Origin: [Ruminococcus] torques ATCC 27756
GTDB taxonomy: Bacteria > Bacillota > Clostridia > Lachnospirales > Lachnospiraceae
Assembly (NCBI RefSeq): GCF_000153925.1
Contig: NZ_DS264364.1
Span: 1-64,000, forward strand
Reading direction: 5' to 3'
DNA length: 64,000 nucleotides
Below are positions 43,534 to 52,561 of the stretch, piece by piece. The translations under genes were made by a program, and so were the position numbers. Under the pieces are notes generated by a model that saw only the letters and a program-made list of their open reading frames with translations, had not been told where the DNA came from and did no database searches. Positions within the stretch are counted from its first letter, which is position 1; every line of letters begins with the position of its first letter.

Positions 43534-44826
43534 ATGAAGCAGGATATGATTGTTATTTTGGATCTGGGAAGTACAGAGAATACGGTACTCGCCCGGGAGA
43601 TTCGTGAACTTGGCGTATACAGCGAGATTCATCCTCATGATATTACAGAGGAAGAAATAAAGGCTCTTGACAATGTAAAAGGAATTATTTTAAATGGCGG
43701 AGAAAACCGTGTGGTAGATGGAAAAGAAGTGGAAGTAAGACCAGAGCTTTATACATGGGGCTATCCGGTAATTTCCGTAGACTATCCTGCATCCAGATGC
43801 GACGTTCGTTTTGACAGCCTGCCGGATCAGGAGACGTTGAAAAAGTTCGTATTTGATGAATGTAAGGCAGAAGCAAACTGGAACATGAAGAACTTTATTG
43901 AAGATCAGGTAGAGCTGATCCGCAGACAGGTAGGAGACAGAAAGGTTCTTTTGGCGCTGTCAGGCGGCGTAGATTCTTCCGTAGTTGCAGCGATGCTGAT
44001 TAAGGCGATAGGACAGCAGCTCGTCTGCGTACATGTAAATCATGGTCTGATGCGGAAAAATGAATCTGAAAGCGTTGTAGAGGTATTCCGCAACCAGCTT
44101 CATGCAAATCTGATTTATGTAGACGCTACAGAGCGTTTCCTTGGAAAGCTGGAAAATGTATCTGATCCGGAAGAGAAGAGAAAGATTATCGGCGGAGAAT
44201 TTATCCGTGTTTTCGAGGAAGAAGCGAGAAAACTGGAAGGAATCGATTTCCTTGGACAGGGAACGATTTATCCGGACATTATCGAGAGCGGAACCAAGAC
44301 TGCAAAGATGGTAAAATCTCACCACAATGTGGGAGGACTTCCGGAAGATTTGCAGTTTGAATTGGTAGAGCCGTTAAAGCAGCTCTTCAAGGACGAAGTT
44401 CGTGCCTGCGGTATTGAGCTTGGCCTGCCTGCTGAAATGGTTTACCGTCAGCCGTTCCCGGGTCCGGGACTTGGTGTTCGCTGCCTCGGCGCTATCACAA
44501 GAGATCGCCTGGAAGCTGTCCGTGAGTCAGATGCTATCCTGCGCGAGGAGTTCGCAAAGGCAGGACTGGACAAGAAAGTATGGCAGTATTTTACGGTAGT
44601 ACCCGATTTCAAGTCTGTGGGAATGAAGAATCATGCAAGATGCTTTGAGTACATGGTAATCATCCGTGCAATCAATACCATCGACGCGATGACAGCCAGC
44701 ATCGAGCACGTAGACTGGGAGATTCTCGACAGAATCACTAACAGAATCCTGGCAGAGGTCGAGAACGTAAACCGCGTGTGCTATGATATGAGCCCGAAGC
44801 CCCCGGCGACGATTGAATTCGAATAA
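43534..44826 (+). CDS. guaA: GMP synthase-like protein with degenerate glutaminase domain
   Basis: This second GuaA has 430 residues against 515 for the first. The ATP-pyrophosphatase loop SGGVDSS (143-149) and the whole C-terminal part through TIEFE are conserved, so XMP amination is likely. The amidotransferase half is cut to about 110 residues: the GLCYG nucleophile site is replaced by GYPVISVDYPASRCD, and the QFHPE segment is absent. It should depend on free ammonia or a separate glutaminase. AAAGGAGAG sets the start. Confidence 0.88.
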   Translation: MKQDMIVILDLGSTENTVLAREIRELGVYSEIHPHDITEEEIKALDNVKGIILNGGENRVVDGKEVEVRPELYTWGYPVISVDYPASRCDVRFDSLPDQETLKKFVFDECKAEANWNMKNFIEDQVELIRRQVGDRKVLLALSGGVDSSVVAAMLIKAIGQQLVCVHVNHGLMRKNESESVVEVFRNQLHANLIYVDATERFLGKLENVSDPEEKRKIIGGEFIRVFEEEARKLEGIDFLGQGTIYPDIIESGTKTAKMVKSHHNVGGLPEDLQFELVEPLKQLFKDEVRACGIELGLPAEMVYRQPFPGPGLGVRCLGAITRDRLEAVRESDAILREEFAKAGLDKKVWQYFTVVPDFKSVGMKNHARCFEYMVIIRAINTIDAMTASIEHVDWEILDRITNRILAEVENVNRVCYDMSPKPPATIEFE

Positions 44827-44833
44827 TATATTA

Positions 44834-44871
44834 GAGCCAAGAAATGCCTATTTTGCGGGCTTTCTTGGCTC
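44834..44871 (+). terminator. Terminator of the second guaA
   Basis: GAGCCAAGAAA (44834-44844) pairs perfectly with TTTCTTGGCTC (44861-44871), 7 bases after the stop codon. The following tract is CTATGTCT, so the U-run is modest. Confidence 0.75.
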
Positions 44872-45024
44872 TCTATGTCTAGTGACAATCAAATGACAAT
44901 AATTTTGAAATTCTTCATCCGACATACGTTCATTTGAACGATGTTCAAACAGGAATTTTAGATATTATCCATTGCTCTTTTCTCCACGTCGCCGGCAGGA
45001 TTAGAAACCGAATCTACAATAATC

Positions 45025-45792
45025 TTAATAATCCCATATTTCCAACGCCGTATAAGCGTGACTGTAATGATACCCTAATTTTTCTGCCAGTGCGGCGGAT
45101 GCTTTGTTATGTGCATCCCAACTGGGATATAAGTTCCGCTTTAAGCATTCTAAGATCAGTTTTGCGGCGCATATGCAGGCAAAGCCGTTTCTCCGGTATT
45201 CTTTTCGTGTGTCAATTTCGATTTCGATGCCGTTTTGATATCTGGAGTAGGATGAAGCACCGGATATGATCAGCCCGTCTTTGGATATTACAACGCCTAT
45301 TCCGAGACGGCGGTATTTTTCGTAAGTTGAAAATTGTGATACGAGATCTTTGCTCCATGCTTCTGATTTGCATAATTTGTAAAAGTGCGAGTCGATCATG
45401 GAAAGTGTATATTGTTTTGGCAGGGAAGCGACGATTTTTTCTAAATGATGTTTATTGAAAATAGGAGGTTCCTTTTTTGTTGCGTAGCGAGAAATTATTT
45501 TTGCTTTTTTACCGTAAAATTGAGTGAGCATGTTTTCCCAAAGTTTATTTTGAGGAACGGCGATCATAAAGTTTTGAGTACAGTGGGGCGGTCTATAAGC
45601 GATCAGTTCCGGGCATGGTTCGCCTGCGAAAAAGGTGAAATCCCCGATCACGGCCATAGCCGCAGTAGGGGCGGTGAGGTCGTTTGCATATATTTTCCCC
45701 ATGATTCCCTGCAGGCATGACCAGATAAGGGTTTCTTCCCAGTGTCCAAATAAAGGTGAAATTTTGTTTGTGTCTTTTATTTCGTATATCAT
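45025..45792 (-). CDS. GNAT-family acetyltransferase
   Basis: The 255-residue protein has a long N-terminal extension and a C-terminal GNAT fold with IEIDTRKEYRRNGFACICAA (acetyl-CoA loop RRNGFA) and SWDAHNKASAALAEKLGY. This is the layout of the larger Firmicute GNAT proteins (PF12746-like, from memory). The substrate is unknown. Its weak minus-strand ribosome site (GAGGAAAC) lies 5 bases upstream of the ATG. Confidence 0.88.
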   Translation of the reverse strand: MIYEIKDTNKISPLFGHWEETLIWSCLQGIMGKIYANDLTAPTAAMAVIGDFTFFAGEPCPELIAYRPPHCTQNFMIAVPQNKLWENMLTQFYGKKAKIISRYATKKEPPIFNKHHLEKIVASLPKQYTLSMIDSHFYKLCKSEAWSKDLVSQFSTYEKYRRLGIGVVISKDGLIISGASSYSRYQNGIEIEIDTRKEYRRNGFACICAAKLILECLKRNLYPSWDAHNKASAALAEKLGYHYSHAYTALEIWDY

Positions 45793-46107
45793 TGTTTCCT
45801 CTTGTTTCTCATTATTATAAGGAGCGGATCATTATAAGGTGTGGGCAGACTGTCAGGTGGAACAGTGGTATTAGGAGCTGTTTGCTGGAACGGTGGCTTT
45901 TCACAATACTGAAATGTGTCGTTTAGTGCTTCCGGTAATTATGTAGTGGCAGGTTTGAGTATAGTTTAATATGTTTGGTGTAAATAAGCAAACAGGAACG
46001 GAGGAAGAGAGTTCTTTTCCTTGAATTTCCTCAGACAGTATACTACAATTTAAAAAGAAGATCTGCTGCTGTGTTATATGACGGCAGAGAGTGCAGGAGT
46101 GTATGAC
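45793..46107. other. Intergenic region between two divergent acetyltransferase genes
   Basis: These 315 bases carry no convincing gene. A short imperfect repeat of CATTATAAGG lies near 45810-45840, and an open frame upstream of 46108 begins without a ribosome site. Confidence 0.4.
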
Positions 46108-46653
46108 ATGAGAGATTTTGAGCAAAGTATTATAATAAATGAAAAAATAAAGCTTGAAGAAAGATTCGAGTTCCGAACTATATTCTCTGAGGAAGCTGTG
46201 CAGGCTGCGTCTGTCGAAAGAGTATGTTTCCCTCCTAACGAGGCGTGTACCGAAGAGATGATGAAGCAGCGGGCTCTTAAGATTCGGGAATTGTTTTTTG
46301 TGGCGGTTGACAGAAAAAGCGGTGAAGTGGCAGGTTTTTTGAATGGTCTGGCAACGGACGGGGATTGTTTGAAAGATGAATTTTTCAGGAATGCAGACTT
46401 GCATGATCCGACAGGTGATAACGTGATGATACTCGGTCTTGCAGTTTTGCCGAAGTACCGGGGAATCGGAGTGGCATCAGAACTGATGCGGCGGTATTCC
46501 GGGATACAAAGGCAGCAGGGGAGATGTGCGTTGATCCTGACATGTCTTGACGCAAAAGTCGAGATGTACAAAAAGATGGGCTTTGAAGATGAAGGGATAT
46601 CGGATTCATCTTGGGGCGGAGAACAATGGCATCAAATGCGGAAGGGATTATAA
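46108..46653 (+). CDS. GNAT-family N-acetyltransferase
   Basis: The 181-residue protein shows a full GNAT fold: ILGLAVLPKYRGIGVASELMRR (acetyl-CoA signature YRGIGVA) and ALILTCLDAKVEMYKKMGFED. It is similar to small-molecule amine acetyltransferases. AGGAG at 46095-46099 selects the ATG at 46108 over an in-frame ATG at 46078. The substrate is unknown. Confidence 0.88.
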   Translation: MRDFEQSIIINEKIKLEERFEFRTIFSEEAVQAASVERVCFPPNEACTEEMMKQRALKIRELFFVAVDRKSGEVAGFLNGLATDGDCLKDEFFRNADLHDPTGDNVMILGLAVLPKYRGIGVASELMRRYSGIQRQQGRCALILTCLDAKVEMYKKMGFEDEGISDSSWGGEQWHQMRKGL

Positions 46654-46670
46654 AATAAATGAATTAAAAT

Positions 46671-46776
46671 GGTAACAGTTCAGCCCGCGCTATTCGTAAA
46701 ACCGCACTGTGTGCTTATCATGGCTGATGCCACTGTTTTACTCATAGACGGACGCTGTATGGCTGAACTATTTACC
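46671..46776. repeat. Long imperfect inverted-repeat element
   Basis: Outer arms GGTAACAGTTCAGCC (46671-46685) and GGCTGAACTATTTACC (46761-46776) pair with one bulge. Inside, GCTAT/ATAG and GTAAAAC (46696-46702)/GTTTTAC (46735-46741) continue the stem, and TGGC/GCCA forms an apical hairpin. The roughly 106-base unit could be a MITE-like repeat or a structured RNA; no U-run follows. Confidence 0.65.
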
Positions 46777-46818
46777 TAAAATGCGGAAAATACCGCAAAA
46801 TCAGATCGGGGAGATAAA

Positions 46819-48087
46819 ATGTATATTGCAGATTTTCATATCCATTCCCGCTATTCTTATGCGACGAGCAAGACATGTACGCTGGAATATCTTGATTTAT
46901 GGGCAAGGAGAAAAGGAATTCATATTGTTGGGACAGGTGATTTTACACATCCGGCATGGCGGGCGGAGTTAAAAGAAAAGCTGGCTCCTGCGGAAGATGG
47001 ATTATATATATTGAAAGAAGAATACAGACTTTATGATGAAGCGGACGGGAAAAAAATCGACGCATACGGGCGTGGACAAAAAGAGATGATTCCGCGTTTT
47101 ATTATAAGTGGGGAAATCAGTTCGGTGTATAAAAAAGAAGGACGTTCCCGGAAGGTGCACAGTCTACTTCTCCTTCCGGATTTTGAGGCGGCAGAGCGGA
47201 TCGCGGATCGTCTTTCACAGATTGGAAATATCTGTTCGGACGGTCGGCCGACACTTCGGCTTGACTGTCGGGACCTTCTTGAACTGGCGCTTGACGAGTG
47301 TGGGAATTCGATTTATATTCCGGCTCATATATGGACGCCGCATTTTTCGGTATTCGGAGAGTTTTCGGGATTTGAAACGCCCGATGAGTGTTTCGGCGAT
47401 ATGACTTCCTATGTATATGCTATGGAGACGGGACTTTCGTCAGATCCGTTGATGAACCGAAGAGTATCTGTATTGGATGATTATCGGCTTATTTCTAATT
47501 CGGACGCTCATTCTCCGGGAAATTTAGGTCGGGAAGCGACTCTTTTTGATGTGGAACTTTCTTACAGAGGCATTGCAGAGGCGATTCGGACGGGAAACGG
47601 TTTGTGCGGAACGATTGAATTTTTCCCTCAGGAAGGAAAGTATCATTTGGATGGACATCGAAAATGCGGAGTTTGTTTTACTCCTGCGGAGACGAAAGCA
47701 CATGGAGGAGTATGTCCTGTATGCGGGCGCGCGGTGACGGTAGGAGTGGCTCACAGAATCGAGGAGATGGCAGACAGATCGGAAGAGGAGGCGAAGTCTG
47801 CGGCGGGGAAAGAACCGTTTGAGAGTCTGATCCCGCTTAAGGAAGTGATTGCCATGGCAAATGGATTTGCTGTGAAAGGGAAACGTACAGAACGAGAGTA
47901 TATGCGGCTTCTTGTGCAGCTTGGTCCTGAATTTGAAGTGCTGCGAAAGATACCTGTAGAACAGATCAGCCGGACGGCAGGGGAACAGACGGGATGTCTG
48001 GTTGACAAACTTCGGAAAGGGAAGATAAAATGGAACTCCGGATTTGACGGAGAGTATGGAACAATCGATCCGGGTGTGATACAATAA
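46819..48087 (+). CDS. EndoQ-like PHP-domain endonuclease
   Basis: The 422-residue protein has an N-terminal PHP metal-binding fold (ADFHIHSRYSYAT, GTGDFTHP, SNSDAHSPGNLGREA) and a C-terminal part with a zinc ribbon (CGVCFTPAETKAHGG, CPVCGR). This is the arrangement of endonuclease Q, which cleaves DNA 5' of deaminated bases, and of bacterial homologues annotated as endonuclease Q family. GATCGGGGAG precedes the ATG. It lies two genes upstream of dnaE, consistent with DNA repair. Confidence 0.88.
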   Translation: MYIADFHIHSRYSYATSKTCTLEYLDLWARRKGIHIVGTGDFTHPAWRAELKEKLAPAEDGLYILKEEYRLYDEADGKKIDAYGRGQKEMIPRFIISGEISSVYKKEGRSRKVHSLLLLPDFEAAERIADRLSQIGNICSDGRPTLRLDCRDLLELALDECGNSIYIPAHIWTPHFSVFGEFSGFETPDECFGDMTSYVYAMETGLSSDPLMNRRVSVLDDYRLISNSDAHSPGNLGREATLFDVELSYRGIAEAIRTGNGLCGTIEFFPQEGKYHLDGHRKCGVCFTPAETKAHGGVCPVCGRAVTVGVAHRIEEMADRSEEEAKSAAGKEPFESLIPLKEVIAMANGFAVKGKRTEREYMRLLVQLGPEFEVLRKIPVEQISRTAGEQTGCLVDKLRKGKIKWNSGFDGEYGTIDPGVIQ

Positions 48088-48126
48088 ATAGAAAGTTTTG
48101 TTTCAGAACAATAAAGGAGAAAATGT

Positions 48127-48966
48127 ATGAAACTGGGAGAAAAACAAGTTCTGACTGTTGTGAAGATCGTTGATTTCGGCGTATATCTGGGCAACGACGA
48201 AGAGAGGGTGCTTCTGCCTAAAAAGCAGGTGCCGCAAGGGATAGAAGTCGGAGATCCGATAGAGGTGTTTTTATATAAAGATTCATCAGATCGTATGATA
48301 GCAACTACGAATGAACCGAAGCTTACGATCGGAAAGACGGCTGTGCTTGAAGTGACGGATGTTGGAAGGATCGGAGCATTTTTGGATTGGGGATTGGAAA
48401 AAGAACTTCTGCTTCCGTTCAAAGAACAGACGGAAAGAGTAGAAAAAGGCGATCGATGTCTCGTTAGTCTTTATATAGATAAGAGCGGCAGACTGTGTGC
48501 GACGATGAAAGTGTATCAGCTTCTTCGTACTGATTCACCGTACAAAAAAGACGATATGGTCAGCGGAACAGTGTATGAATTAAGTCGGGATTTCGGCGTG
48601 TTTGTCGCTGTGGACGATCAGTATTCGGCGATGATCCCGAAGCGGGAAGTTTACGGGAAGATGTATATCGGTCAGCGCATTGAAGCGAGGGTGACGGCTG
48701 TGAAGCCGGACGGAAAGCTTGATCTGAGCATACGCGGGAAGATACCGGAACAGATGGATGCGGATGCGGATAAGGTGTTTGGACGTATTGAAAAGAATGG
48801 CGGCATGCTTCCGTTTACAGATAAGGCGGATCCGGAGAGGATTAAGTCGGAGATGGGGATGAGTAAAGCGGCGTTTAAACGTGCGGTCGGAAGACTTCTG
48901 AAACAAGGAAAGATACAGATCGACAACGAGGTGGGAAAGATTTTTGCGGTAAACAAGAACAGATAG
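48127..48966 (+). CDS. CvfB-like S1 RNA-binding protein
   Basis: The 279-residue protein contains three S1-type beta-barrel segments (about 1-60, 65-130 and 140-215; for example VSGTVYELSRDFGVFVAVDD) and a C-terminal winged helix (MGMSKAAFKRAVGRLLKQGK). This is the domain order of CvfB/YitL, an RNA-binding virulence regulator in staphylococci. It probably affects mRNA stability or translation; targets are unknown. AAAGGAGAAA lies 6 bases before the ATG. Confidence 0.9.
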   Translation: MKLGEKQVLTVVKIVDFGVYLGNDEERVLLPKKQVPQGIEVGDPIEVFLYKDSSDRMIATTNEPKLTIGKTAVLEVTDVGRIGAFLDWGLEKELLLPFKEQTERVEKGDRCLVSLYIDKSGRLCATMKVYQLLRTDSPYKKDDMVSGTVYELSRDFGVFVAVDDQYSAMIPKREVYGKMYIGQRIEARVTAVKPDGKLDLSIRGKIPEQMDADADKVFGRIEKNGGMLPFTDKADPERIKSEMGMSKAAFKRAVGRLLKQGKIQIDNEVGKIFAVNKNR

Positions 48967-48997
48967 ACCTTTTGCGGGTCGGCTTACGAGGTGAAAG

Positions 48998-51900
48998 ATG
49001 AGTTTTGCACATTTGCATGTCCATACAGAATACAGTCTTCTGGATGGTTCTAACAAGATAAAAGAATATGTTGCAAGAGTGAAAGAGCTTGGGATGAACA
49101 GTGCGGCGATCACCGATCACGGAGTAATGTACGGAGTGATTGATTTTTACAGAGAGGCGAAAAGTCAGGGAATTAATCCGATCTTGGGGTGTGAAGTTTA
49201 TGTCGCGCCGAATTCCCGTTTTGACAGAGAAGTGACCGGAGGAGAAGACAGGTATTATCACCTTGTACTTCTTGCGGAAAATAACGAAGGTTATGCCAAT
49301 CTTATGAAAATCGTATCAAAAGGCTTTGTCGAGGGATACTATTACAAACCCCGTGTAGATAAAGAACTTCTCAGAAAATATCACAGCGGCATTATCGCGC
49401 TGAGCGCCTGCCTGGCAGGCGAGGTGTCGAGATATCTGATGAAAGGCTTATATGACGAAGCGAAGAAAGCTGCGTTGGAGTACAGAGATATCTTTGGAAA
49501 AGATCATTTTTATTTAGAACTGCAGGATCACGGTCTGCCTGATCAGGGTCTTGTAAATCAACAGCTTTTGAAAATGTCCCGGGAAACTGGGATCGAACTT
49601 GTGGCGACGAATGATGTGCATTATACTTATGCGAAAGACGAAAAAGCGCATGATATCCTTTTGTGTATCCAGACAGGGAAAAGGCTGGCGGATGAGAACA
49701 GGATGAGATATGAAGGCGGACAGTATTACATCAAGTCTGAAGAAGAGATGAAAAGTCTTTTTCCGTATGCGCTTCAGGCGCTTGAAAATACGCAGAAGAT
49801 TGCGGACCGCTGTTTAGTGGAGATTGAGTTCGGGGTAACAAAGCTTCCCAAATATGACGTCCCGGACGGATATACATCGTGGGAATACTTACGGAAACTG
49901 TGTTACGAAGGACTTGAGAAACGCTATGCAGAACGGGCGGATGAACTTCGGGAACGGCTTGATTATGAATTGGGCACGATCAAAAATATGGGGTATGTAG
50001 ACTATTTCCTGATCGTGTGGGATTTTATAAAATATGCGAAAGATCATGGGATCGCAGTCGGACCGGGCCGGGGGTCTGCAGCGGGAAGTATTGTTTCCTA
50101 CTGCCTGGGAATTACGACGATCGACCCGATCAGATATCAGCTTTTGTTCGAGCGTTTTTTAAATCCCGAACGTGTTTCTATGCCCGATATCGACGTTGAC
50201 TTTTGTTATGAACGCAGACAGGAAGTGATCGATTATGTTGTGGGAAAATACGGAAAAGACAGAGTGGTTCAGATCGTGACATTCGGAACGCTGGCGGCAA
50301 GAGGTGTGATTCGAGATGTGGGGCGTGTGATGGATATGCCGTATGCTTTTGTCGATTCGATTGCGAAGATGATACCGCAGGAGCCGAAGATGACGATTGA
50401 AAAAGCGTTGAAGGTAAATCCTGAACTGCGCAAGATGTGTGAAGATGATGAGGAAGTAAAATATCTTATCGAGATGGCGAAAAGACTGGAAGGACTTCCG
50501 AGACATAGTTCTATGCATGCGGCCGGAGTCGTGATCAGTCAGAAGTCTGTTGACGAATATGTGCCGTTGTCGAGAGCGGCGGACGGCTCGGTGACGACCC
50601 AGTTTACGATGACGACACTGGAACAGCTCGGACTTTTGAAAATGGATTTTCTGGGACTTCGTACGTTGACGGTTATACAAAATGCGGTTCTTATGGCGAG
50701 AAAAAAAGATCCTTCGGTAAATATGGACACGCTGGATTATGATGATAAAAAAGTGCTTGAATATATCGGGACCGGAAAAACAGACGGCATCTTCCAGTTG
50801 GAAAGCGCGGGAATGAAAAGCTTTATGAAAGAGCTGAAACCGAACAGTCTGGAAGATATGATCGCCGGAATCTCTCTATATCGCCCCGGTCCGATGGATT
50901 TTATTCCGCAGTACATCAAAGGGAAAAACGACGCCTCTTCAATTTCATATGACTGCCCGCAGTTAGAGCCGATCCTGAATTCGACATACGGCTGTATCGT
51001 TTATCAGGAACAGGTCATGCAGATCGTTCGCGACCTTGCGGGATATTCCCTCGGAAGAAGCGATCTTTTGAGGCGCGCCATGTCAAAGAAAAAAGGCGAA
51101 GAGATGAAACGGGAACGGCAGATTTTCCTGTACGGTGACGAGGCTTCCGGTATTCCGGGATGTGTAAAAAACGGAATTGACGAGCAGGTTGCGAATAAGA
51201 TTTATGATGAGATGCTTGACTTTGCAAACTATGCGTTTAATAAGTCGCATGCGGCCGCATATGCGGTTGTGGCATATCAGACTGCGTGGCTGAAATATTA
51301 TTATCCTGTTGAATATATGGCGGCTCTTATGACATCGGTGATAGACAATCCGTCGAAAGTAGCTGAATATATTTATGCAAGCCGGCAGATGGGCATTCAG
51401 ATCCTTCCTCCTGACATTAATAACGGAGAAGCGGATTTTTCGGTTGACGAAGGGAATATAAGATACGGGCTGTCTGCGATCAAAAGTGTCGGGAGACCGG
51501 TTGTTAGGGCGATGCTCGAAGAACGCAGGACATTTGGTCCATATAAAAATCTTGAAGATTTTATTACCCGTGTTTCATCGAAAGAAGGACTGAACAAGAG
51601 AACTATTGAAAATCTGATCAAAGCAGGGGCGTTGGATACTTTAGGCGGAACCCGAAAACAATTCATGAGTATTTATATTCAGATCATGGATCATGTGAAT
51701 CAGGAGAAAAAATATTCCATGTCCGGTCAAATGAGTTTGTTTGATCTTGTGGGAGAAGAAGAAAAGGCGGATTTTCAGATCAGAATGCCTGATGTAGGCG
51801 AGTATTCAAAAGAAAATAAGCTTGCGTTTGAAAAAGAGGTGCTCGGCGTTTATATAAGCGGTCATCCGCTTGAGGAGCACGAGGAGAGATGGCGGCGGAT

Positions 51901-52471
51901 GATTTCGGCTACAACGGCAGATTTTCAGTTTGACGAGGAGCTGAATAGAACGAAGGTGCATGACGGAGAAAAGTCGGTTGTCGGAGGGATGATCGTTGAC
52001 AAGACGGTCAAGTACACAAAGACGAATCAGGTGATGGCGTTCCTTACGCTGGAAGATTTGCTCGGCACTGTGGAAGTTGTTATTTTTCCGAGAGATTACG
52101 AGAAAAATCGTCAATGGCTTGAAATAAACGAGAAAGTGTTTATCAGCGGAAGGGTTTCGGAAGAAGACGAGAAGGCAAGTAAGCTGATCTGTGAGAAAGT
52201 GATCCCCTTTGAGAGGACAAAACGAGAATTGTGGATTCAATTTCCGGATAAAGAGACGTTTCTTGATGAAGAACAGATCGTTTACGGATACCTGGCAGAT
52301 TCGGAAGGCGAAGACGAGGTTATTATATATTGCGCAAAAGAACGGGCAGTGAAACGACTGCCGAAAAACCGGAATATTCAGATCAATGAGCAGGTTTTAA
52401 GCAGGTTAATGAACCATTTCGGTGAAAGTCGGGTAAAAGTGGTTGAAAAAGCTATTGAAAACCACTTCTAA
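48998..52471 (+). CDS. dnaE: DNA polymerase III subunit alpha (DnaE)
   Basis: The 1157-residue C-family polymerase starts with a PHP domain (HLHVHTEYSLLDGS) and has the palm catalytic aspartates in PDIDVDF. Fingers and the beta-binding tandem HhH follow (RTIENLIKAGALD), and a C-terminal OB fold (TLEDLLGTVEVVIFP) ends it. It has no intrinsic 3'-5' exonuclease insertion, so it is DnaE and not PolC; in Firmicutes DnaE extends primers on the lagging strand. GAGGTGAAAG precedes the ATG. Confidence 0.96.
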   Translation: MSFAHLHVHTEYSLLDGSNKIKEYVARVKELGMNSAAITDHGVMYGVIDFYREAKSQGINPILGCEVYVAPNSRFDREVTGGEDRYYHLVLLAENNEGYANLMKIVSKGFVEGYYYKPRVDKELLRKYHSGIIALSACLAGEVSRYLMKGLYDEAKKAALEYRDIFGKDHFYLELQDHGLPDQGLVNQQLLKMSRETGIELVATNDVHYTYAKDEKAHDILLCIQTGKRLADENRMRYEGGQYYIKSEEEMKSLFPYALQALENTQKIADRCLVEIEFGVTKLPKYDVPDGYTSWEYLRKLCYEGLEKRYAERADELRERLDYELGTIKNMGYVDYFLIVWDFIKYAKDHGIAVGPGRGSAAGSIVSYCLGITTIDPIRYQLLFERFLNPERVSMPDIDVDFCYERRQEVIDYVVGKYGKDRVVQIVTFGTLAARGVIRDVGRVMDMPYAFVDSIAKMIPQEPKMTIEKALKVNPELRKMCEDDEEVKYLIEMAKRLEGLPRHSSMHAAGVVISQKSVDEYVPLSRAADGSVTTQFTMTTLEQLGLLKMDFLGLRTLTVIQNAVLMARKKDPSVNMDTLDYDDKKVLEYIGTGKTDGIFQLESAGMKSFMKELKPNSLEDMIAGISLYRPGPMDFIPQYIKGKNDASSISYDCPQLEPILNSTYGCIVYQEQVMQIVRDLAGYSLGRSDLLRRAMSKKKGEEMKRERQIFLYGDEASGIPGCVKNGIDEQVANKIYDEMLDFANYAFNKSHAAAYAVVAYQTAWLKYYYPVEYMAALMTSVIDNPSKVAEYIYASRQMGIQILPPDINNGEADFSVDEGNIRYGLSAIKSVGRPVVRAMLEERRTFGPYKNLEDFITRVSSKEGLNKRTIENLIKAGALDTLGGTRKQFMSIYIQIMDHVNQEKKYSMSGQMSLFDLVGEEEKADFQIRMPDVGEYSKENKLAFEKEVLGVYISGHPLEEHEERWRRMISATTADFQFDEELNRTKVHDGEKSVVGGMIVDKTVKYTKTNQVMAFLTLEDLLGTVEVVIFPRDYEKNRQWLEINEKVFISGRVSEEDEKASKLICEKVIPFERTKRELWIQFPDKETFLDEEQIVYGYLADSEGEDEVIIYCAKERAVKRLPKNRNIQINEQVLSRLMNHFGESRVKVVEKAIENHF

Positions 52472-52561
52472 ATAATGTAGAATAATTTTCGACTATTGTT
52501 AAAAAAATTACAATGAATAAATATTATTAATAGCGACACTTTGCAGAAAGGTGGAAAAATC

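Noticed and set aside
44880-44950. Minus-strand stretch reading FEHRSNERMSDEEFQNY, possibly the tail of an element integrase beside the second guaA
   Set aside because: Only about 25 residues, closed by a stop upstream, and I cannot match it to a known integrase C terminus.
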